Origin: Oscillospiraceae bacterium
GTDB lineage: Bacteria; Bacillota; Clostridia; Oscillospirales; CAG-272
DNA: 46,154 bases
Direction of reading: 5' to 3'
Assembly (NCBI GenBank): GCA_015063525.1
Contig: SVTZ01000003.1
Coordinates: 1 to 46,154, forward strand
Shown here: positions 1 through 8,927 of the stretch, piece after piece
How the letters are laid out: every line of letters starts with the position of its first letter
How positions within the stretch are numbered: position 1 is the first letter of the stretch
The notes under the pieces: model-generated
What the model saw: only the letters and a program-made list of their open reading frames with translations
What the model was told of the DNA's origin: nothing
The model's database searches: none
Position numbers and translations under genes: made by a program

Positions 1-333
1 TTATTTCTCCCCCTCGCTTTCGTTTGTTTTATTCTCACCGCGAAGTTCGGCCTGTTTTTTTGCTTTCGCCCTTTCTTCGGCGGATCTTTCCGCCTGATCC
101 TTTTCGAGGCGCTCAAGGTTTTTTGTCGCGGTAAGGATGAATTTTATCATTGAAAAAAGTCCGATGAAAACACCGATTATAAGAAGCAGTGCCCAGATCC
201 ACCTAGGGGCAGAGGCGTATTCGGTCAGTAAAAAAGCTGTGAGCGCTCCGATGCCGATTGGAAGGGCAAGGGTATAGAAGGCCTGGAAAATAATATTTAG
301 CAGGTAAACCGCACTAACAACCTTTCTGTACAT
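1..333 (-). CDS. Small two-helix membrane protein, AtpI-like size and layout
   Basis: 110 residues, complete. Two hydrophobic segments (about residues 8-36 and 43-67) are followed by a strongly charged Lys/Glu/Arg/Ala tail (about 70-110) that is probably cytoplasmic and helical. The size and two-helix layout recall small AtpI/ATPase_gene1-type proteins, but I see no diagnostic motif and no ATP synthase genes nearby, so the function is unassigned. A GGAGGG ribosome site lies 5 nt before the ATG, and a good promoter lies about 75 nt upstream. The gene is separated from the RNHCP gene by a terminator, so it is probably transcribed alone. Confidence 0.75.
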   Translation of the reverse strand: MYRKVVSAVYLLNIIFQAFYTLALPIGIGALTAFLLTEYASAPRWIWALLLIIGVFIGLFSMIKFILTATKNLERLEKDQAERSAEERAKAKKQAELRGENKTNESEGEK

Positions 334-409
334 ATACCCTCCGTTTATTACTCCGGCCCAAGACTTTTGTTGTAATTAATTTACAAAAATTCCAAAATTC
401 CACAATATT

Positions 410-438
410 ATTTTAGCACGGTTTCCTATAAAAATCAA
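410..438 (-). promoter_or_regulatory. Promoter for the small membrane protein gene
   Basis: On the minus strand TTGATT is followed by 17 nt and then TAAAAT. It lies about 75 nt before the start of the gene that ends the window on the left. The rest of 334-593 is very AT-rich and holds no gene I can support; it includes the small palindrome TTAATATATTAA. Confidence 0.6.
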
Positions 439-593
439 GCGAAAAGACAAAAGTTAATATATTAACAAAAAAGTTTTAAAGCTTTTTTGCTGTTTTTATA
501 TTTTTAAAGAAAAGATAGACAAAAAAATTTTTGTGTCTTTGTTTATTTTGTACATTGAGCTAACGGTAAATTCAAAATCGCCTCATAAATCAA

Positions 594-628
594 TGAAAAA
601 AAGCCGGGACTACATGAGATGCAGTCCC
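594..628 (-). terminator. Terminator after the RNHCP gene
   Basis: On the minus strand a 10-bp stem (GGGACTGCAT with ATGTAGTCCC, loop CTC) is followed by GGC and a run of seven T. It lies 23 nt after the RNHCP stop codon and ends the rpmH-to-RNHCP operon. Confidence 0.8.
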
Positions 629-650
629 AACAATAAAATCTAAATTTTGT

Positions 651-977
651 CTAACTCAAGCCTGCCGTCAGTTTTATCAGTAAATCGTTATCATCTGGTT
701 GATTTCCCTCGACGGCTGCCTTGTTACGTACGGTTTTGCCGCATTTATCGCATCGATGAATGATGATAAATCCCTTTTTGGGGTCCGGAAGAGTCTGAAT
801 AGGGCGGAGAATCCCGCCGCAGTCGTTAGCTCTGTCGCCGGGGTTAATATCTACGTGGAGCGAGCAAAGGCAGAATGGACAATGATTCCTAGACGTGTAG
901 CCGAGTGGAAGCACCTTGCGGCCGCAGTTTTTGCAGATAAAGCCCTCGTCGTTCTTCTTGAAACGCTTGTTTTCCAT
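651..977 (-). CDS. RNHCP domain zinc-ribbon protein
   Basis: 108 residues. The sequence contains the family signature RNHCPFCLCSLHVD and three further cysteine pairs (CKNC near residue 15, CDKC near 76, plus CPFC in the signature), giving two likely zinc-ribbon knuckles. RNHCP is a small bacterial domain of unknown biochemical role. The gene starts 10 nt after mnmE with its own GGAGAGG ribosome site, so it is the last gene of the rpmH-rnpA-yidD-yidC-jag-mnmE operon, which hints at a translation or RNA-linked role (inference). It ends with TAG, showing that amber is a normal stop in this genome. Confidence 0.88.
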   Translation of the reverse strand: MENKRFKKNDEGFICKNCGRKVLPLGYTSRNHCPFCLCSLHVDINPGDRANDCGGILRPIQTLPDPKKGFIIIHRCDKCGKTVRNKAAVEGNQPDDNDLLIKLTAGLS

Positions 978-987
978 TTGCCTCTCC

Positions 988-2379
988 TTATTTGCCTACG
1001 CAGAATTTTGAGAATATATCATTAACGATTTCCTCGCTTACGGCGCGTCCGTCAAGCTCTGAAATTGCGCCGATAGCACGCTCAATATCGCTTGATGACG
1101 CGTCCTGGGAGAAGCCGTGCTCCAGGCTCTCTATTGCCACGGAGATAAAGTCAAGACATCTGTTAAGTGCGGCATACTGTCTTGCGGAGGAGATCACCGC
1201 ATCCGATCCGACAATGATTTTTTCATCGGTGAACAGACGGTTTACAAGCTCTGATAGTCTGATTATAGCGTCAGCTTCTTCATTCTTTGCGGATATTTCT
1301 ATAACTGCATCAAATCCTTGAAGCTGTTTTTTGTCAAATTTTGCATCAAGGTCGGTTTTGTTAAGCAAGGCGATCTTGGCAGCACTTGCCTCGCTCACAG
1401 CCTTAACTATTAGCTCGTCCTCCTCGTCGAAAGGCCTTGAAATATCGAAAATTGCAAACAAAAGCTCACTTTTTTTGATCATTTCGCGGCTTCTTTCTAT
1501 TCCTATGCGCTCGACGCCGTCCATATTTTTTCTCTCTCTTATACCTGCAGTGTCGGCTAGGTTAAGTATAACTCTGCCGAGGGGAATGCTGTGTGTAAGC
1601 ACGTCGCGGGTCGTACCCGGAATGTCGGTAACGATGGCCGCGTCAAAGCCGAGAAGAAGGTTGTAAAGTGAACTTTTACCAACATTTGGCTTGCCGCAGA
1701 TAACTGTGGAAACGCCTTCATTAATAGCCCGTCCGGTGCGGTAGGTAGAGAGAAGCTTTTGGGTTTCTTCCTTTATATTATAAAGCTGATCGAGAATTTC
1801 TCGGTCGGTAAAGTCGCCGAGATCCTCATCGGGATAGTCGATGCGAGCGTAGATAGAGCTCATCAGACTGACAAGCTTTGTGCGTATATTGACGAGAGCC
1901 TCGGTAAGTTTTGCTCTCGCGCTTCCGCCGGAAAGCCTTATCTGCTCGAGGCTTCTTGCCTCAAGCAGATCGGATATAGCCTCCGCCTCGGTAAGGCTGA
2001 GACGTCCGTTGATAAATGCCCGCTTGGTAAACTCGCCTGCCGCAGCAAGGACTGCGCCTGCGCGCAGGAGCGTCTCAAGCACCGTTCTCGTAACCAAAAT
2101 ACCGCCGTGACAGCCGATCTCCACAGTATCCTCTCCCGTGTAGGAATGAGGCGCAGGAAAGCGCGTGGCAAGCACGTCGTCTATTCTCTCGCCATCATCG
2201 ACGATGTGTCCGTAAACCTGTATTCTAGGGTCACAGTCGGAAAACTTCCTGCCCGAGACGGGAAGGAATACTCGATCGGCAATCTCAAAGGCACCATTGC
2301 CCGACATACGGATAATGGCAACCCCACCCTTGCCGGGTGGGGTAGAAACCGCCGCAATTACCTGCGTCAGATTGTTCAT
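988..2379 (-). CDS. mnmE: tRNA modification GTPase MnmE
   Basis: 463 residues, full length. MnmE works with MnmG to place the carboxymethylaminomethyl group on wobble U34 of certain tRNAs. The N-terminal folate-binding domain (about 1-120) includes GGVAIIRMSG and the HGG motif (91-93). The helical domain carries an inserted G domain with P-loop GKPNVGKS (229-236), DTAG (276-279) and NKTD. The C-terminus ends in CVGK, the conserved catalytic cysteine motif. The start overlaps the stop of jag as TAATG, so translation is coupled. mnmG, often nearby in Firmicutes, is not in this window. Confidence 0.97.
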   Translation of the reverse strand: MNNLTQVIAAVSTPPGKGGVAIIRMSGNGAFEIADRVFLPVSGRKFSDCDPRIQVYGHIVDDGERIDDVLATRFPAPHSYTGEDTVEIGCHGGILVTRTVLETLLRAGAVLAAAGEFTKRAFINGRLSLTEAEAISDLLEARSLEQIRLSGGSARAKLTEALVNIRTKLVSLMSSIYARIDYPDEDLGDFTDREILDQLYNIKEETQKLLSTYRTGRAINEGVSTVICGKPNVGKSSLYNLLLGFDAAIVTDIPGTTRDVLTHSIPLGRVILNLADTAGIRERKNMDGVERIGIERSREMIKKSELLFAIFDISRPFDEEDELIVKAVSEASAAKIALLNKTDLDAKFDKKQLQGFDAVIEISAKNEEADAIIRLSELVNRLFTDEKIIVGSDAVISSARQYAALNRCLDFISVAIESLEHGFSQDASSSDIERAIGAISELDGRAVSEEIVNDIFSKFCVGK

Positions 2380-3296
2380 TATGCCTCTTGGGTCTCCTCT
2401 GCCTTAACCTCTTCCGCCTCGTTATCCTCAAAGAGCTCCTTGGGCTTCTTGTCGGTAAGGAAGATTACGATCTTTCTGTTGTTGTCAGAGCCAATAGAGT
2501 TGGTGGAAACACCCTCGATGCCCTGGATTTCGGAGTGGATAATTCTTCTTTCGTAAGCGCTCATAGGCTCAAGCATAACGCTTCTCTTGTTGCGAAGTGC
2601 CTTCTGCGCCATTCTTCTTGCAAGAGCTCTGAGAGTTTCCTCTCTCTTCTTTCTGTAGCCCTCGATGTCAAGGGTAACTCGGCTCTTGTCTCTCTCACCT
2701 TTGCTATTCTTTCTTGCAGATGCAAGGTTAGCAAGATACTGAAGCGCGTCAAGTGTGTCGCCGTGGTGGCCGATAAGCGCAGATGCGTCGTCACCGACGA
2801 TGGTAATTCTTCTGGTACCGTCCTCGCAGGCGTAAAGCTCTGCCTCGGCGTTGAGTCCGATATCGGCGATAACCGTCTTAACGAAGTCGAAGGACATATC
2901 CTCGCCTTCTTCTACGAAGCGGCGCTCCATCTTAAGCTCTGCCTCAGGAATAACCTCGCTCTTGGGAGCAGACTTGGGAGACTCGGCCTTCTTCTCTACG
3001 GGCTTCTTAGCCTTCTGCTTCTGCTGACTCTCGCGTTTTTCGTTTCTCTTGTTCTCGCCACCCTTGTTTTCTTTCTTGGGGCGGTCGCTTCTGTGGCGCT
3101 TCTCGTGGGTGTCGGGAAGCTCGATGAAGGCTCTTACCTTGGCGGGTCTTACGCCGATAATGCCGAAAATACCCTTGCTTCCTGAATCAACTATTTCAAA
3201 CTGTACATCGTCAAGCTCGCCTGCGCCGAGCGCAACTCTGGCGTTTTCCTTAGCGTCAAGGATGTCCTTGCCGACTGCTGTTACTTCTTTAATCAT
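2379..3296 (-). CDS. jag: RNA-binding protein KhpB/Jag (SpoIIIJ-associated)
   Basis: 305 residues from the ATG at 3296, which has a GAGGAAA ribosome site; a longer in-frame start is rejected because it runs into the 3' end of yidC. Domains: Jag_N (1-52, with KGIFGIIG at 41-48), a highly charged Lys/Glu linker (about 60-125), a KH domain (about 130-212) with the GHHG loop at 176-179, and an R3H domain (about 213-282) with R251 and H254. KhpB/EloR binds RNA and affects cell elongation in Firmicutes. It sits directly after yidC as is usual. Confidence 0.95.
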   Translation of the reverse strand: MIKEVTAVGKDILDAKENARVALGAGELDDVQFEIVDSGSKGIFGIIGVRPAKVRAFIELPDTHEKRHRSDRPKKENKGGENKRNEKRESQQKQKAKKPVEKKAESPKSAPKSEVIPEAELKMERRFVEEGEDMSFDFVKTVIADIGLNAEAELYACEDGTRRITIVGDDASALIGHHGDTLDALQYLANLASARKNSKGERDKSRVTLDIEGYRKKREETLRALARRMAQKALRNKRSVMLEPMSAYERRIIHSEIQGIEGVSTNSIGSDNNRKIVIFLTDKKPKELFEDNEAEEVKAEETQEA

Positions 3297-3327
3297 TTTG
3301 TCTTTTTCCTCAATAAATAATGTATAT

Positions 3328-4368
3328 TTAGTCCTTGATTTCGGGGATATCCATATCGCCCGAAGCATTGCTGTTCTTTCCTTCTACCTTGAGCTCTGGA
3401 AGAGAGTCGTAATCCTCATCGTCAATGTAATGAAGAGAACGTACCTTGGGGGCGTTCTTTGCGGCGCTTCTTGCCGCCTTTTCGGCCTCCTTCTGCGCCT
3501 TCTTCATTTCCTTAAGCTCCTCCTCGCTGAACTTGGGAAGAGGCATAGCGCGGGAGATAATGAAGCTCTGAAGAATGCCGAGAGCCGACTGATAGATCCA
3601 GTAAATGCCCATCATTCCGGAGAAGGAGAAGGCCATCCAAAGGGTCATTGCAGGCATCATAATATCCATCATCTTCAAAGATGCATTAGCCTGCGCGTCC
3701 TGAGCCGCCGTAGCCGGGTTGGAGTTCCACTTACGAGTGAGGAACATAGAAAGCCAGGTCAGAGCTGCCGCAATGATAGGAACGAGCACAAGCCAGCTGA
3801 TGGTGGTAAGGCTGGGTGTTGCCGAAAGGTTGGTGCCAAACAGAGAGAAGTCGGGAAGTCTTGACAGGTCAAATTCTGCAAGAGCTGCCTGGCCGTTAGC
3901 TGCGATATAATTGTTGATTTCGCCTACCAGCTTGATCTGGTCGGTCTGGGTAGATCCAATGATAGTCTTGATGCTCTCAACAGCCGAGTCGTCAAGACCG
4001 CAGATGTAGGAAAGAGGTCCTCTGATAACGTTGTAAAGGAAGATGATGATAGGGAACTGAAGAAGCATGGGCAGACAACCCGAGAAGGGGCTGTAGCCCT
4101 CCTTCTGCTGAAGCTCCATGATCTCCTGCTGCTGCTTTTGAAGAGTAGGCTGATCGGTTCTTCCTTTGTATTTTGCTTTGATAAGCTCGATCTTGGGAGC
4201 AAGTCCCGCCATTTTAATCTGATTTTTCTGTTGCTTGATCGAGAAGGGAAGGAACAGAATCTTGAAAAGAAGGGCGTAAAGTAAAAGTCCGAAGACGTAT
4301 TTTCCGCCAAATAGGCTACTGAACCATGATAGCATGGTTCCGAGTAATTCGTAAAGCCAATCTAACAT
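3328..4368 (-). CDS. yidC: Membrane protein insertase YidC/Oxa1 family
   Basis: 346 residues. It inserts and folds membrane proteins, alone or with SecYEG. There is no lipoprotein signal; the first helix (about 24-42) leads straight into the conserved cytoplasmic stretch FSIKQQKNQIKM and a coiled region, then further helices around 100-117, 185-206 and 232-256, including GCLPMLLQFPI. The cytoplasmic tail (about 270-346) is charged with Lys, Glu and Ala, as in Gram-positive YidC proteins that bind ribosomes. An AAGGAAA ribosome site precedes the start; yidD ends 3 nt before it. Confidence 0.95.
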   Translation of the reverse strand: MLDWLYELLGTMLSWFSSLFGGKYVFGLLLYALLFKILFLPFSIKQQKNQIKMAGLAPKIELIKAKYKGRTDQPTLQKQQQEIMELQQKEGYSPFSGCLPMLLQFPIIIFLYNVIRGPLSYICGLDDSAVESIKTIIGSTQTDQIKLVGEINNYIAANGQAALAEFDLSRLPDFSLFGTNLSATPSLTTISWLVLVPIIAAALTWLSMFLTRKWNSNPATAAQDAQANASLKMMDIMMPAMTLWMAFSFSGMMGIYWIYQSALGILQSFIISRAMPLPKFSEEELKEMKKAQKEAEKAARSAAKNAPKVRSLHYIDDEDYDSLPELKVEGKNSNASGDMDIPEIKD

Positions 4369-4371
4369 TTT

Positions 4372-4671
4372 TTAGTTTTCCTTTTCTTTTTCGGTTATGT
4401 CGGTATGAGTATGTTTCTCACATTGGTTTTCCCTGCATTTTGAATAGCTTTTAAATCCTCTGTCCGGAACGGGATCGTAACCGCCTTTTCCAAAGGGGTT
4501 ACAGCGTAAAATCCGCCAGACGGTGAGAATCAAGCCTGCAAAAAAGCCGCGTTTCTGAAATGCCTCTATGGCATAGGCCGAACAGGTCGGTGTGAACCTG
4601 CAGCAGGGCGGTTTTAATGGTGAGATATATTTTCTGTAAAGGCGTACGAGCCATATCATTATATGCTTCAT
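4372..4671 (-). CDS. yidD: Membrane protein insertion efficiency factor YidD
   Basis: 99 residues. The family core is clear: [20 protein letters not shown], then AIEAF and [14 protein letters not shown], with the conserved cysteines near residues 23, 24, 30 and 56. YidD helps YidC-dependent insertion and may have an amphipathic N-terminal helix at the membrane. The last 25 or so residues, rich in Lys and Glu, are a variable tail. The ATG overlaps the rnpA stop by 4 nt. Confidence 0.95.
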   Translation of the reverse strand: MKHIMIWLVRLYRKYISPLKPPCCRFTPTCSAYAIEAFQKRGFFAGLILTVWRILRCNPFGKGGYDPVPDRGFKSYSKCRENQCEKHTHTDITEKEKEN

Positions 4672-5063
4672 TTTTTTTCGCCTTGTTCTTCGGTATACAT
4701 ACCGAGCTTTGTAAATGCCTGATCAAGCTGGCGCTTGATCTCTGTGCTTTTGAGCTTTACCGATGCACTGCGCGCTGCAATAACGATAAGAAAGCCAACC
4801 TTGAGAGTCTTTTCTTTCTCAAGTGCTCTGAGTCCTTCGCGCATTATGCGTCGGCAGCGGCTTCTTACTACCGCGCCTCCAAGCTTTGTTGATGTGGTAA
4901 GACCGATGCGGTTTACCACCTTTTTTTCGGGATGTGCTTTCGCGAGCCGCTTTGCGGCATAGTCGGGCAGAATGTAAACTGCGAGAGCCGACGTCACCGC
5001 TCTCTTGCCCTTTGAATACGCCTTGGAATACAGATGATTTTCGCATATTGCTCTGAACTTCAT
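4668..5063 (-). CDS. rnpA: Ribonuclease P protein component
   Basis: 131 residues, the protein subunit that helps the RNase P RNA bind and cut pre-tRNA 5' leaders. The RNR-type motif [10 protein letters not shown] is present near residues 68-77, and the N-terminal stretch resembles the leader-binding cleft of the family. The C-terminal 30 residues are family-variable. It lies 127 nt after rpmH, with a long hairpin between them. The catalytic RNA gene rnpB is not in the window. Confidence 0.96.
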   Translation of the reverse strand: MKFRAICENHLYSKAYSKGKRAVTSALAVYILPDYAAKRLAKAHPEKKVVNRIGLTTSTKLGGAVVRSRCRRIMREGLRALEKEKTLKVGFLIVIAARSASVKLKSTEIKRQLDQAFTKLGMYTEEQGEKK

Positions 5064-5101
5064 ATCTGTACCCTCTTTCTTAAAATAGCCTTGTATTATG
5101 C

Positions 5102-5147
5102 AAAATCCTCCGATAAATGTCTAAGAAGCACTTTATCGGAGGATTTT
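5102..5147 (-). terminator. Strong hairpin between rpmH and rnpA
   Basis: A perfect 16-bp inverted repeat (AAAATCCTCCGATAAA with its complement, 14-nt loop) lies 43 nt after the rpmH stop. The 3' arm ends in TTTT on the minus strand and the structure is nearly symmetric. It probably reduces read-through, so rpmH would be made in excess over the downstream genes, or it acts as a processing site. Confidence 0.7.
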
Positions 5148-5190
5148 CTGGCCGTCCGTGACGACCGAGTCGGTAGCAACCGACCTTCAA

Positions 5191-5325
5191 TTAATAGGTG
5201 AGCTTAGCTCTACCCTTGGCGCGTCTTCTCTTAAGAACTTTTCTGCCGTTAGCGGTAGCCATTCTCTTTCTGAAGCCATGTTCCTTTTTTCTCTGTCTCT
5301 TCTTGGGCTGGTATGTTCTCTTCAT
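5191..5325 (-). CDS. rpmH: 50S ribosomal protein L34
   Basis: 44 residues starting [14 protein letters not shown] and ending with the Arg/Lys-rich stretch typical of L34. It has an AAGGAGGTG ribosome site and a very good promoter. In many Firmicutes rpmH is divergent from dnaA beside oriC; here the divergent neighbour is hpt instead. Confidence 0.97.
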   Translation of the reverse strand: MKRTYQPKKRQRKKEHGFRKRMATANGRKVLKRRRAKGRAKLTY

Positions 5326-5408
5326 GACTCGCACCTCCTTGTAAAATTAGATTAACGTCCGGAGCTTTTATGCTCCATATTTCGCGTGTTCATACGAAAG
5401 CAGAATAC

Positions 5409-5437
5409 ATTATAACGCAATTTAACTTTTTTGTCAA
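5409..5437 (-). promoter_or_regulatory. rpmH operon promoter, consensus hexamers
   Basis: On the minus strand TTGACA, 17 nt, TATAAT: both hexamers match the consensus for the main sigma factor. It lies about 84 nt before rpmH and would drive rpmH-rnpA-yidD-yidC-jag-mnmE-RNHCP. Confidence 0.85.
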
Positions 5438-5529
5438 GGGATTTTTGAAAACTTTTAATATTTTAATGTTATTTATACACTGTTTTTTAAAGTTTTAGGA
5501 AAAATGACAAAGAAGAAATTCTCTTTCTA

Positions 5530-5558
5530 TTGACTTTTTTCCTTGTTTCTGCTAAAAT
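5530..5558 (+). promoter_or_regulatory. Promoter for hpt
   Basis: TTGACT, 17 nt, TAAAAT, ending 35 nt before the hpt start. It is back to back with the rpmH promoter. Confidence 0.75.
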
Positions 5559-5593
5559 ATACTGTATAAAATTAAAATGGGGAGTGTGTGTTT

Positions 5594-6154
5594 ATGACCA
5601 ATAGAGACATTCAGAAGATTCTCATTTCCGAAGATGAGCTTGACACGGTTGTTACTCGTCTTGCGGCAGAGATCGACCGCGATTATTCGGGCTCTGATAA
5701 AAGACTCGTGCTTCTTTGCATTCTTAAGGGATCTATAGTCTTTATGGGCGATCTTATGAAAAAGATCAACGTTCCTGTGGAGATCGACTGTATGAGAGTT
5801 TCTTCCTACGGCAACGGCACCTCCTCCGGCGGAAGCGTCAATATTATTCTTGACGTTATGCGCTCGGACATAAACACCTGCGATTTCCTCATTGTTGAAG
5901 ATATTATTGACAGCGGCAGAACGCTTGCGTATCTGACAGGTTACCTTATGAACAAGGGAGCAAGGAGTGTAAAAACCTGTACTCTGCTTGACAAGCCCTC
6001 TCGCCGTGCGGTTGATTTTACTCCCGATTATATTGGTATTGAAATTCCCGACGAGTTCGTTGTCGGATACGGCCTTGATTATGCGGAAAGATACCGCGAG
6101 CTTCCTTTTGTTGGAATATTGAAGCCGGAAGTATATAAGGACTCTGATGAGTAA
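5594..6154 (+). CDS. hpt: Hypoxanthine phosphoribosyltransferase
   Basis: 186 residues. It salvages hypoxanthine (and usually guanine) with PRPP to give IMP or GMP. The PRPP motif is IVEDIIDSGRT at 100-110, with ILKGS near 43-47 and VRSSYG-like MRVSSYG near 67-73. I chose the ATG at 5594 because GGGGAG at 5579-5584 is well spaced from it; a GTG two codons earlier is too close. mtaB begins inside its last codons (8-nt overlap). Confidence 0.95.
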   Translation: MTNRDIQKILISEDELDTVVTRLAAEIDRDYSGSDKRLVLLCILKGSIVFMGDLMKKINVPVEIDCMRVSSYGNGTSSGGSVNIILDVMRSDINTCDFLIVEDIIDSGRTLAYLTGYLMNKGARSVKTCTLLDKPSRRAVDFTPDYIGIEIPDEFVVGYGLDYAERYRELPFVGILKPEVYKDSDE

Positions 6155-7478
6155 GGTCGGACTTTATACATTAGGCTGCAAGGTTTCGCTTTACGAGACC
6201 GAGGCTGTTGCCGAGTCATTCGCGGATGCAGGCTTTGAGGTCTGCTCATTCGACGAGGTTTGCGATGTGTACGTGATTAATACCTGCACGGTTACCGCAG
6301 AAAGCGATGCAAAGTCGAGAAAGTATATAAGACGCGCTATAAGAAAAAATCCGGAGGCTGTCGTTATCGTCATCGGCTGCTACAGCCAGCGTGAGCCTGA
6401 AGAGGTAGCGAGAATCGAGGGCGTCAGTGCTGTTATCGGCACGGCGGACAAGCTGAAATGTGTTGAAATTGCGGAGAAATTTCTTGATTCGAAATTTGAA
6501 ATTCGAAATTCGAAATTGATTAACGTGGCAAAACTTGATGATGCGAAATTCGAGCCAATGCGCGTAAAGACGGCGCCACGTACACGTGCTTATGTAAAAA
6601 TTGAGGACGGATGCGAGTGCAAATGTAGCTACTGCGCTATTTCGGGTGCTCGCGGACCTGTAAGGTCGAAGAAGCCGGAGGATGTTATTTCCGAGGTTGA
6701 GGGACTTTACAAAAACGGAACGCTCGAGGTCGTGCTTACCGGTATTGAGACCGGATCTTACGGTGCAGATTTTGAGGAAAAATACGACCTTGCCGACCTT
6801 ATCAACGAGCTTGACGTAAGGCATAGCTGCGAGAGAATAAGGCTTGGCTCAATGGCACCCGAGCTACTCTCGGCAAAATTCATAGAAAAAATTGCACCTT
6901 TAAAAATAATGGTGCCTCATTTCCATATATCAATGCAAAGCGGATCGGACAACGTTCTTAGGGCAATGAAGCGGAGATACAACCGTAAGATGGCGTTGGA
7001 TAATATAAGACGCATCCGAGAAATGATGCCAAATGCTATGTTGACTGCCGATCTTATGGTCGGCTTCCCCGGCGAGACCGAGGAGGATTTTCTTGATACG
7101 ATGCGCTTTGTTCGCGAGGCAAGACTTCTTGATGCTCACGTTTTCGCTTACTCAAAGCGAGAGGGAACGCCTGCGGCGAGCTATGAAGATCAGATTCCCG
7201 AGCAGATAAAAAGAGAGCGCAGCGCAAGGCTTATTAAAGAGTGCGAGGCTATGCGCGACGAAATCCTCTCCGAGACCGTCTCCTGCGGCAAGCCGCTTTC
7301 ATGCATATTTGAGAGTAGACAAGGGGAGTATTACACCGCCCATTCGGACTCATATATTGAGGTCAGGGTTAAGAGCGATCTAGACCTTTCAGGTAGATTG
7401 ATTTTTGTCAAGCCGCTTTATACAAATAATGGCGTGATTTACGGCGAAATCATACAAAATGACAACAATAGTTTATAA
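6147..7478 (+). CDS. mtaB: tRNA t6A37 methylthiotransferase MtaB
   Basis: 443 residues. This radical SAM enzyme adds a methylthio group to t6A37 of tRNAs reading ANN codons. The N-terminal UPF0004 domain has cysteines C11, C47 and C78 for one 4Fe-4S cluster. The radical SAM cluster is CX3CX2C at C156, C160 and C163, with downstream GFPGETEEDF. A TRAM-like domain ends the protein. The start sequence GLYTLGCKVSLYETEA fits MtaB better than MiaB. An odd feature is an in-frame stretch of TTCGAAATT-type repeats (6486-6521, residues about 113-126) in the linker between the two domains. Confidence 0.92.
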   Translation: MSKVGLYTLGCKVSLYETEAVAESFADAGFEVCSFDEVCDVYVINTCTVTAESDAKSRKYIRRAIRKNPEAVVIVIGCYSQREPEEVARIEGVSAVIGTADKLKCVEIAEKFLDSKFEIRNSKLINVAKLDDAKFEPMRVKTAPRTRAYVKIEDGCECKCSYCAISGARGPVRSKKPEDVISEVEGLYKNGTLEVVLTGIETGSYGADFEEKYDLADLINELDVRHSCERIRLGSMAPELLSAKFIEKIAPLKIMVPHFHISMQSGSDNVLRAMKRRYNRKMALDNIRRIREMMPNAMLTADLMVGFPGETEEDFLDTMRFVREARLLDAHVFAYSKREGTPAASYEDQIPEQIKRERSARLIKECEAMRDEILSETVSCGKPLSCIFESRQGEYYTAHSDSYIEVRVKSDLDLSGRLIFVKPLYTNNGVIYGEIIQNDNNSL

Positions 7479-7504
7479 TTTTTCACATCATAGAGGTATA
7501 AATA

Positions 7505-8896
7505 ATGGAAAACAGCAAAAAGACAATGGACAAAATTGTGGCTCTCTGCAAGAACAGAGGCTTTATCTTCCCCGGCAGTGAGATCTACGGCGGTCTTGCA
7601 AACTCCTGGGACTACGGTCCTCTCGGCGTTGAGTTCAAGAACAACGTAAAGCGTGCTTGGTGGAAGAAGTTCGTTCAGGAATCCCGCTACAACGTGGGTC
7701 TTGACGCAGCTATAATTATGAACCCCGAGACCTGGGTTGCTTCCGGTCACGTCGGCGGATTCTCCGACCCTCTTATGGACTGCAAGGGTTGTAAGGCTCG
7801 TCATAGAGCCGACAAGCTTATCGAGGACTATGCCTTCCAGAACGGCCTTAACGACAACCCCGCATCATGGTCATTTGAGCAGATGGCAGAGTACATTAAA
7901 GATAAGGGCATCGTTTGCCCCATTTGCGGCGGCAAGGATTTCGCCGACATCAAGAAGTTTAACCTTATGTTCAAGACCTTTATCGGTGTAACCGAGGAGT
8001 CCTCAAGCACGGTTTACCTTCGTCCCGAGACCGCTCAGGGTATTTTCGTTAACTTCCCCGCAGTACAGCGTTCCGCAAGAAAGAAGCTTCCCTTCGGTAT
8101 CTGCCAGATCGGTAAGTCCTTCCGTAACGAGATCACTCCCGGTAACTTCGTTTTCAGAACGCGTGAGTTCGAGCAGATGGAGCTTGAGTTCTTCTGCAAG
8201 CCCGGCACCGACCTTGAGTGGTTTGCATATTGGAAGAATTTCTGCCACCAGTGGCTTCTTAACCTTGGTATGAAGGACGAAAACCTTCGCCTTCGCGACC
8301 ACGATCCCGAGGAGCTTTGCTTCTACTCCAAGGCGACCACCGACTTTGAGTTCCTCTTCCCCTTCGGCTGGGGCGAGCTTTGGGGCATTGCTGACAGAAC
8401 AGATTACGACCTTACCCAGCACGGTAACCACTCCGGCAAGGATCTGACCTTCTTCGATCAGGAGACAGGCGAGCACTACGTTCCTTATGTTGTCGAGCCC
8501 TCGCTCGGCGCGGACAGAGTTGCTCTTGCATTCCTTGTTGACGCTTACGATGAGGAGGAGATCGCCGAGGGAGACGTTCGTACTGTTCTTCACCTTCATC
8601 CCGCCCTTGCACCCGTTAAGTGCGCGGTGCTTCCTCTCTCAAAGAAGCTTTCTGAAAAGGCTCTCGAGCTTTATGACGAGCTTGCGAAGGAGTTTAACAT
8701 TGAGTTCGACGAGACCGGCTCTATCGGTAAGAGATATCGCCGTCAGGACGAGATCGGTACTCCCTTCTGCATCACCTACGACTTCGATACCGAGAACGAC
8801 GGCTGCGTAACTGTTCGTGACAGAGATTCTATGGAGCAGGTGAGAATTCCTCTTGCGGAAGTGAAGAATTATATTGCTGAACGCATTAAGTTCTAA
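7505..8896 (+). CDS. glyS: Glycyl-tRNA synthetase, dimeric class II type
   Basis: 463 residues; charges tRNA-Gly. This is the alpha2 eukaryote/archaea-like type rather than the alpha2beta2 type. Features: [12 protein letters not shown] near the N-terminus, class II motif 2 in [10 protein letters not shown] followed by [14 protein letters not shown], and motif 3 [14 protein letters not shown]. The C-terminal anticodon-binding domain (about 365-463) begins at [12 protein letters not shown]. It is shorter than the human enzyme and normal for Firmicutes. It starts 26 nt after mtaB. Confidence 0.97.
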   Translation: MENSKKTMDKIVALCKNRGFIFPGSEIYGGLANSWDYGPLGVEFKNNVKRAWWKKFVQESRYNVGLDAAIIMNPETWVASGHVGGFSDPLMDCKGCKARHRADKLIEDYAFQNGLNDNPASWSFEQMAEYIKDKGIVCPICGGKDFADIKKFNLMFKTFIGVTEESSSTVYLRPETAQGIFVNFPAVQRSARKKLPFGICQIGKSFRNEITPGNFVFRTREFEQMELEFFCKPGTDLEWFAYWKNFCHQWLLNLGMKDENLRLRDHDPEELCFYSKATTDFEFLFPFGWGELWGIADRTDYDLTQHGNHSGKDLTFFDQETGEHYVPYVVEPSLGADRVALAFLVDAYDEEEIAEGDVRTVLHLHPALAPVKCAVLPLSKKLSEKALELYDELAKEFNIEFDETGSIGKRYRRQDEIGTPFCITYDFDTENDGCVTVRDRDSMEQVRIPLAEVKNYIAERIKF

Positions 8897-8927
8897 TTAC
8901 TCACCGTAGACAAATTAAACATAAAAT

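Noticed and set aside
1759-2556. A 265-codon open frame opposite mnmE and jag
   Set aside because: Lies antisense to two certain genes and has no family features.
5473-5481. TTATACACT resembling a DnaA box near rpmH
   Set aside because: Only one, with a mismatch; no cluster and no dnaA, so not an origin.
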